Assembly (NCBI GenBank): GCA_031177985.1
Contig: JAPSJW010000001.1
Coordinates: forward strand, 248,001-312,000
Direction: 5' to 3'
DNA: 64,000 nucleotides
DNA from: Microbacteriaceae bacterium
GTDB lineage: Bacteria; Actinomycetota; Actinomycetes; Actinomycetales; Microbacteriaceae
Shown here piece by piece: positions 58,846 through 64,000 of this stretch (its first letter is position 1; each line of letters opens with the position of its first letter). Position numbers and translations under genes: made by a program. The notes under the pieces were generated by a model. That model was not told the origin of the DNA and searched no databases. It saw only the letters and a list, made by a program, of their open reading frames with translations.

Positions 58846-59976
58846 TTATCCGACGCAGTCGACGTTGGCGAAGCCTTCGTCCGCGCCGGAGACTGTGTTG
58901 CCGCACTCGACGGTGTTGCCGAGCACGGGCGTGAGAGAGAAGCCGAATCCCGAGCCGTCGACGGTGGCGGTGTTGTCGCGGAACACGTTGTCCGTGCCCC
59001 AGCCGTCGAGGATCTCGTGCGTCTGGAACCCGTCGACGGGTGAGTGGACGCCCGTGTTCCCCGCGATGACCCAGCCGTTGCCCTTGACGTCGACCCAGGA
59101 GTCGGCGTCGTCCTCGACGAGGCTCGCGCCGTCGAAGGTGTTGCCCTCGACGACTCCGCCCGTCGTCCCCTCCTTGATGTCGATCGACTCGGCGGTGGTG
59201 TCGTAGATGGTGTTGCCGATCACGCGGTTGCGGTCGGACCGGTCCGGCTCGCAGTCGGTGATGTCGCACCAGTTGCTCTCGGCGGTGCCGATGTAGATGC
59301 CCTCGCCGAACTTCTCGCGTCGGTTGCCGGTGTCGTGCACCGTGTTGCCGCTCACCACGTTGTCGGTGCTGAACCCCCGCAGGTGGATCGCCTCGTCGCC
59401 GATGCGGTGCACCGTGAGACCCGAGATGAGCGTTCCGACGGTGCCGTCGGCCATGACCCCCTTCTGTCCGTTCGTGACGGTGAAGCCGGCGAGCACCCAG
59501 TACGAGGCGCCGTCCAGGTGGAAGACGTAGCCCGAATCCTCGGTGTCGCCCCCGTCCAGCACAGCTTCGCTCGGACCGCAGAGGGTGATGGGCTGGTCCG
59601 CGGTGCCGGAGGCGGTCGCCGTGAAGTAGCCGTCGTAGGTACCGGGAGCGAGGCGGATGACATCGCCCGGGCCCGCGCCGTCGAGTGCCGTCTGCAGCGC
59701 ATCCGCCGAGTCGACCACCGTCCCACCCTCGCAGGGCACCGCTCCCGCTTCGGGCGGAGCCCCTTCGGGCTGCGTGCGCGGAGTCGGGGTGGGGGTGGAG
59801 TCGGGTGCGGCTGCGTCGGGAGCGGGGGTCTCAGCACCGACGGGACCGCTCGGTCCGGCATCCGGCTCCGCCCCGCGCGGCCAGAGGAGCACTGCCGCGA
59901 TCACGAAGGCGGCGACGAGCGCGACGGCTCCGCCTCCGAGCAGGAGACCACGGCGGAAAGGGGTCAGCTCGTTCAT
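58846..59976 (-). CDS. Membrane-anchored right-handed parallel beta-helix protein (NosD-like)
   Basis: 376 residues. N-terminal signal-anchor (GLLLGGGAVALVAAFVIAAV, about 10-31) followed by a Pro/Ala/Asp stalk and a beta-helix from about 85. The helix shows repeated Asn ladders (GNTVHD, GNTIYD, GNTFDG, GNTGVH). It starts with VDSADALQTALDGAGPGDVI, typical of pectate-lyase/NosD-like folds. Family members bind, cut or epimerise uronic-acid chains. The start overlaps the previous gene by 4 nt. It is probably a lyase, epimerase or binding protein for the polymer made here. Confidence 0.82.
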   Translation of the reverse strand: MNELTPFRRGLLLGGGAVALVAAFVIAAVLLWPRGAEPDAGPSGPVGAETPAPDAAAPDSTPTPTPRTQPEGAPPEAGAVPCEGGTVVDSADALQTALDGAGPGDVIRLAPGTYDGYFTATASGTADQPITLCGPSEAVLDGGDTEDSGYVFHLDGASYWVLAGFTVTNGQKGVMADGTVGTLISGLTVHRIGDEAIHLRGFSTDNVVSGNTVHDTGNRREKFGEGIYIGTAESNWCDITDCEPDRSDRNRVIGNTIYDTTAESIDIKEGTTGGVVEGNTFDGASLVEDDADSWVDVKGNGWVIAGNTGVHSPVDGFQTHEILDGWGTDNVFRDNTATVDGSGFGFSLTPVLGNTVECGNTVSGADEGFANVDCVG

Positions 59977-61850
59977 GCATCGCTCCGTCTCAACTGGTCG
60001 CGGCTCACGACGCCGCCCGTGAGGGCGGAGAGAGAGACCACTTGGTCGGCATAGGGGTGGCGGATGACGCGGGGACGGCGGCCGTAGGCGATCGCCATGA
60101 GCAGGAGCACCGCGAAGATCGTCACCCAGAGGATGGTCAGCGGTTGGAAGATCGCGCGCAGAGTGACCCAGAGCGGCTTGGTGTCCGTCCAGTCCTCGGT
60201 GAGGTTGTTGCGTACGGCCACGCCGTCGGTGCGTGCGGTGTCGATGGCGCTCGGCCCTGATCCGCTCACCGTGTTCTCCACGATCGTGGTCGATCCGGTG
60301 TCCGAGACGAGCGTGATGCCGTGGTTGCCGACGCCGGAGACCTCGTTGCGTTCGATCTCGCCGCCGGCATCCCGCAGGTAGATGCCGATGTCGGCGCCGT
60401 CCACGACGTTGTCGACGAGCACCATGTCGAGCCCGCTGTCGCGGACAGCGATGCCCTGTTTGGCCGAGTCCCGCACCTCGTTGTTCTTGACCGTCACAGC
60501 CGAGGCGCCTTCCGAGACGACGATGCCCATCTCGTTGCCGGAGACCGAGTTGTCCTGCACCACGATGTCCTGCCCGCCGACGACCTCGATGCCGTAGCGA
60601 CCGTTGTCGCGGGATACGCTGCTGCGCACCTCGTTCGCGCCGTAGACCGTGACGGGGATGCCGGTCGCGCTCGGCCCGTCGACGAGCGGGCGTCCCTCGA
60701 CGTAGATGCCCGTGCGCCCGTTGTCGGTAGCGGTGAGCCGTTCGAACACCACGCTCGTGGTGGCGCGCAGGAGCGCGAAGCCGTCGGCGGCGTTGCCGCT
60801 CGCCGTGGTGGACTCCACCGTGCTGTTGGAGACGCCGCGCTGCAGCACCAGACCGTCGATCAGGTTGTCCCTGACCTGCGAGTTCGAGATGTGAACCCGG
60901 TCGGCGTTCGTCACAAATACTCCGAAGGCGTTGCGCTCGAAGACCACGCTGCTGACCGACGCGGAGACGTAGCGGTCCTTCTCCTCGCTCCCGACCGAGA
61001 GGGTCTGGAGCTGCGGCCCCTCGGCGAGCGGCTGGGGAACGCCCTCCGTTTCCTCGGCGGCCTGCGCCTGCGCGGCGTCCTCCGGGCTGTCGGCGACCTC
61101 GAGGCCGTCCTCCTCGGCGGGCAGCACAGTTCCGGTGAGCGACACGCCCCCGGTGACCCCGCTCCAGAAACCGAGGTCGGAGAAGACGGCCTCGCTCAGG
61201 TCGGCGTGCCCGCCGATCACCCGTACATACGCGCGTCCGTCGTCCGTCAGGGTGTCGGCAGCGCCGGAAGAGCTGTCCCAGCTCGTCACAGTGGTGGTGG
61301 CGGATCCGTCGGCCCCGATCACCTCGAGGTTGCCCCCGAGCGCGACGATCGACACGAACGACTCGGCGTCGGAGGCGAGCTTGACCGTGAGAGGCACGCG
61401 ATCGGTGAGGCGCAGGGTGGCGCCCTCGCCGATGAAGACGTTTTCGGTGATCAGGTACCGGCCCGCCTCCTCCGCGACGATCGAGCTCGGCGAGAGCTGG
61501 CTGAGTTCGTCGAGGGTGTAGGCAGCCGAGCGCGCGGGCAGCACGATGGTGGTCGGCGTCGTGTCGAGGCGGTAGGGCGAGGCCGGCGCGAGGCCCAGGG
61601 ACTCGGCCGCGTCGATCATCGACTGGGTGTCGATGAGCCGCCGCTGCTCGCCGGCGACAAGCCGGGCCTCCGCTTCGGGATCGCCGGGGTAGTCGATAGC
61701 CTCTGCGCGCTCGGCCTCGGCGACCGACCGCAGTACGTGAGGGGTCATGAGGTAGGCGACGCCGGCCGCGACCGCGCCGAACACGATGACCACGACCACG
61801 ACGAGAGCCGTTCGCCGGCGACGGCCGCGCGCCTCGGCCACCCGGCTCAC
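59973..61850 (-). CDS. Two-pass membrane protein with large extracellular beta-helix
   Basis: 625 residues. N-terminal helix about 14-36, C-terminal helix about 575-592 (ILWVTIFAVLLLMAIAYG) and a basic cytoplasmic tail. The extracellular part contains a parallel beta-helix (about 305-535) with regular units VRDNLIDG, ASGNAADG, ATDNGRTG, SRDNGRYG, VSGNEMG. This resembles mannuronan C5-epimerase/AlgG-type folds. Flanking membrane helices would hold it at the export site. Overlaps GT2 and the next beta-helix gene by 4 nt each, so all three are translated together. Confidence 0.82.
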   Translation of the reverse strand: MSRVAEARGRRRRTALVVVVVIVFGAVAAGVAYLMTPHVLRSVAEAERAEAIDYPGDPEAEARLVAGEQRRLIDTQSMIDAAESLGLAPASPYRLDTTPTTIVLPARSAAYTLDELSQLSPSSIVAEEAGRYLITENVFIGEGATLRLTDRVPLTVKLASDAESFVSIVALGGNLEVIGADGSATTTVTSWDSSSGAADTLTDDGRAYVRVIGGHADLSEAVFSDLGFWSGVTGGVSLTGTVLPAEEDGLEVADSPEDAAQAQAAEETEGVPQPLAEGPQLQTLSVGSEEKDRYVSASVSSVVFERNAFGVFVTNADRVHISNSQVRDNLIDGLVLQRGVSNSTVESTTASGNAADGFALLRATTSVVFERLTATDNGRTGIYVEGRPLVDGPSATGIPVTVYGANEVRSSVSRDNGRYGIEVVGGQDIVVQDNSVSGNEMGIVVSEGASAVTVKNNEVRDSAKQGIAVRDSGLDMVLVDNVVDGADIGIYLRDAGGEIERNEVSGVGNHGITLVSDTGSTTIVENTVSGSGPSAIDTARTDGVAVRNNLTEDWTDTKPLWVTLRAIFQPLTILWVTIFAVLLLMAIAYGRRPRVIRHPYADQVVSLSALTGGVVSRDQLRRSDA

Positions 61851-63136
61851 GCTGCCACCTCGAGCGAGTGCGCGGTGAGCGTGGTGGCCGTCTGGCCGTC
61901 TCCGCCGACGCGGTCAGCGTGGCGGGTGAGCCAGCCCTGCTTGTTCATGGTGAAGAACGCGTACAGCTTGATGGGCAACGCGATGAAGATGACCGTCAGG
62001 ACGACGAGAGGCAGGATGAGGATCTCCTGCGGATGGCGCCGCAGGTGCGAGAAGCCGCGCAGCCCGCGAGTGGCCAGCAGCCAGAGCACGACCGCTCCGA
62101 CGCCGATCCAGGTGAACTCGAGCCGGCTGAAGGCGATGTAGGCGATGGTCAGCCCCATCGTGATCGGCGTGAGCAGGATCTGGAGGACCGTGATCTGGGT
62201 CACCAGCGGCTGCTTCCAGAGCCAGCCCTTGCCGATCGCCGTGAGGTAGCAGCGGTAGGAGTTGCGGCTCCAGCGGACCCGCTGTTTGACGAATGCCCGG
62301 AAGCTCGAGGGGAACATCGACATCGCGCGCGCCGAGCGCTGGTGGACGGTCTTGTACCCGGACGCCAGCACGAGCCAGGTGAGTCGTCCGTCGTCGCCCG
62401 AGATGCACCGGCGCCCGAAGAAGAACTCGTTCTCCAGCTGCTCCAGCACGGGGAGCACCGCGGCCCGGCGGTAGACGGCGGTGCGGCCGGAGACGCACGG
62501 GACGGCGCCGGCAGCGCCCATCGCCGGCACGTAGTTGTAGTAGCGCAGGTTGACCAGCCAGTCGGCGATGCGACGCCAGACGCTCGAGGTGCGGTCGTAC
62601 ACGTTCTGCTGAGTGGAGACGCCGCCGACCTTGGGGTCGACGAACGGCTTCTGCACATTGACCAGGAGCCCAGGAGTCCACGACGTGTCGGAGTCGGTGA
62701 GCACGAGCAGCTCTGAGGTGGCCAGCCGGATGCCGACGCCGAGCGCCGAGCGCTTGCCGGCGTGGTGGAAGAGCACGGGGCGCAGGCGAGGATCGCCCAG
62801 CGCCTCGATCCGGTCGTACGCCTCAATGTCGGCGACGTCGAGCACGATGATGATCTCGTCCGGGTTCTGGTCGCGCCAGGTCTCGAGGCAGCTCATGAGG
62901 ATGTCGGGGTCTTCGTGGAACGAGGGGACGACGACCGAGGTGGTCGTGCGGAAGTCGCTCTCGATGGGCTGGACCCTGGCCGACCACACGGCGCGCCAGA
63001 GCCAGAGGGCCCAGACGATGGTGCCGGCGATGGCGAGCGGGAAGTACGGGGCGAGGGTGGCGAGGAAGTCGAGGACGTTGTCGAGATCGAACTGGGCCAG
63101 CCCGAGGGCAGGCGGAAGCGCAGGGGAAGCGGGCAT
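61847..63136 (-). CDS. Processive family-2 glycosyltransferase, hyaluronan-synthase-like
   Basis: 429 residues. One N-terminal helix (about 30-52), a GT-A domain and about four C-terminal helices. Motifs of processive synthases: D100, D148-x-D150 (LTDSDTSW), the acceptor-site SGDD at 246-249, and Q285-R-V-R-W289. These match hyaluronan/cellulose/chitin-type synthases that polymerise and export in one step. Co-transcribed with two beta-helix proteins and followed by UDP-glucose dehydrogenase, so a glucuronate-containing polymer is likely. First gene of the operon; no clear ribosome site, AAGGA about 9 nt upstream. Confidence 0.9.
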   Translation of the reverse strand: MPASPALPPALGLAQFDLDNVLDFLATLAPYFPLAIAGTIVWALWLWRAVWSARVQPIESDFRTTTSVVVPSFHEDPDILMSCLETWRDQNPDEIIIVLDVADIEAYDRIEALGDPRLRPVLFHHAGKRSALGVGIRLATSELLVLTDSDTSWTPGLLVNVQKPFVDPKVGGVSTQQNVYDRTSSVWRRIADWLVNLRYYNYVPAMGAAGAVPCVSGRTAVYRRAAVLPVLEQLENEFFFGRRCISGDDGRLTWLVLASGYKTVHQRSARAMSMFPSSFRAFVKQRVRWSRNSYRCYLTAIGKGWLWKQPLVTQITVLQILLTPITMGLTIAYIAFSRLEFTWIGVGAVVLWLLATRGLRGFSHLRRHPQEILILPLVVLTVIFIALPIKLYAFFTMNKQGWLTRHADRVGGDGQTATTLTAHSLEVAA

Positions 63137-63555
63137 CGGGTAAATCCTTCGGTGGGGGTAGCCGTCGGAGACTCTTGCTCCAGCCGGCGCCTGGATGAAC
63201 TGGCGATGCCGAACGTCGGGACCGCCAGACCACCGTCGGTCGAGGAGAACGGCGACAGTCGTCCATCGGGTTAGACGACCGCACCGGCCTGCCGGTTGAA
63301 GTGGCTCGACCGTGACATCCGCGCAAGCGTCTCGTCAACGGGGTGCTCGGCGATACTGAGGAAAGTTAACGCGCTGTTCACAAACGCAGATCGCTCGGAC
63401 GGCCGCGTAATGTGCTGATCAGAGGGCATTCAGGCGGACAACTCGCCGAGCTCGCCGACGCTCGCCGTCTTCCCTTGGAGGTCGAACAGGAAGCTATCAG
63501 GCGCCTCGCAGGTGGGGGCCGCGGGCGGTCGTGATCGCCGAACGACGCGGGCGGC
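63137..63555. promoter_or_regulatory. 419-bp gap upstream of the polysaccharide operon
   Basis: No plausible protein gene. It should hold the minus-strand promoter of the GT2 operon. A GTTAAC and neighbouring A/T-rich bases near 63364-63385 stand out from the GC-rich context. A minus-strand TTGACG occurs near 63338-63343 without a convincing -10. No known riboswitch or operator could be recognised. Confidence 0.4.
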
Positions 63556-64000
63556 TCAGGAGGAGCCCCGCCCCCGCCATTCGTCCTCGAGGATTGCGTA
63601 GACGTCGGTGTCGAGCCACTCGCCCTTGAGCAGCTCGTTGTGCAGGAAGCGCGCCTCGTGGCGCATCCCGAGCCTCATGCAGACGGCCGCTGATGCGACG
63701 TTGCGCGGATCGAGCTTCGCCGCGACCCGGTGCGCGCCCCAGTCGGCGAACAGCAGCCCGAGACCTGCCCGGGCGGCCTCCGTGGCGTAACCGCGGCCCC
63801 GGAAGTCGGGATGCAGCACCCAGCCGATCTCGGCACCGCGGTTCTCGGCGCTCGCCACGATGAGGGTCAGGTCTCCGACCACGGTGCCCTCGACATCGAT
63901 GGCCAGCGCGACGTTGTCGCCGTCCTTCTCGAGGCGGGTGCGCGACATCCGCTGGGCGAGATGCCCCGCCGACTCGTCGCGGTTGCGCACCGGCCACGGC
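63556..64000 (-). CDS. GNAT-family N-acetyltransferase, RimJ-like (N-terminus beyond window)
   Basis: At least 144 C-terminal residues of a Gcn5-type acetyltransferase. The acetyl-CoA loop is GRGYATEA within LHPDFRGRGYATEAARAGL, preceded by AEIGWVL and followed by KLDPRNVASAAVCMRLGM, as in RimJ/RimL-type enzymes. The frame stays open to the window edge (…PWP before the VRNRDESAGHLAQR stretch), so the true start is outside; an internal GTG at 63990 is less likely. Substrate unknown. Confidence 0.85.
   Translation of the reverse strand, partial: PWPVRNRDESAGHLAQRMSRTRLEKDGDNVALAIDVEGTVVGDLTLIVASAENRGAEIGWVLHPDFRGRGYATEAARAGLGLLFADWGAHRVAAKLDPRNVASAAVCMRLGMRHEARFLHNELLKGEWLDTDVYAILEDEWRGRGSS

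Overview
The window is a high-GC actinobacterial chromosome segment. It most likely comes from a Microbacteriaceae member such as Microbacterium. Reasons: gyrB-gyrA is followed by a DUF3566 membrane protein and tRNA-Ile/tRNA-Ala. Next come a cyclophilin, a rhomboid protease, crgA, a class E sortase and the fhaA-fhaB-pstP-rodA-pbpA-pknA-pknB division cluster. GTG starts are frequent, and many genes have a TANNNT -10 box 6-7 nt before the start codon (leaderless transcription). The taxon is inferred from gene content and order only.

Layout. 1-8.6 kb is the conserved origin-proximal core: gyrB 3' end, gyrA, two tRNAs, ChaB-like protein, PPIase, rhomboid, a DnaA-box pair, crgA, srtE and a TrpG/PabA-type amidotransferase. 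8.7-17.5 kb is one minus-strand operon for signalling control of cell-wall growth. 17.7-23.3 kb holds tRNA-Leu and a flavin/F420-type redox operon opposite an HxlR regulator, then a thioredoxin-reductase-like flavoprotein. 23.3-27.4 kb has a DUF2834 protein, TerC, an MFS exporter and an AraC regulator. 27.4-34.4 kb is a sugar-uptake locus (Gfo/Idh/MocA, LacI, ABC importer without its ATPase, GH43). 34.5-37.1 kb is a three-gene type III polyketide cassette resembling srsABC of Streptomyces. 37.2-47.1 kb contains HAD, a MarR-controlled reductase pair, a surface protein, NucS, a LacI/MFS pair, MATE and an MBL-fold protein.

Accessory parts. At 47.1-48.7 kb one gene of atypical composition is bounded by an exact 21-bp direct repeat. 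It encodes DUF2510 + coiled coil + DUF4041 + GIY-YIG nuclease, the core architecture of the antiphage nuclease SNIPE. 48.7-54.7 kb has a PNPOx protein, a TetR-controlled SDR/alcohol dehydrogenase pair, an M13 peptidase and a beta-lactamase-fold protein. 55.1-57.1 kb is a large repeat-containing surface protein with an LAXTG-type signal, a plausible client of the sortase at 7 kb. 57.3-63.1 kb is a minus-strand exopolysaccharide locus: a hyaluronan-synthase-like GT2, two beta-helix proteins and UDP-glucose 6-dehydrogenase. The window ends inside a GNAT acetyltransferase.

The best candidates for undescribed biology are the repeat-bounded SNIPE-like gene and the uronic-acid-type exopolysaccharide locus. 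Others are the duplicated tRNA-Ala 3' end, three convergent gene pairs sharing a single CTAG as both stop codons, and several families of intergenic palindromes. All assignments come from reading the sequence; no database search was run.
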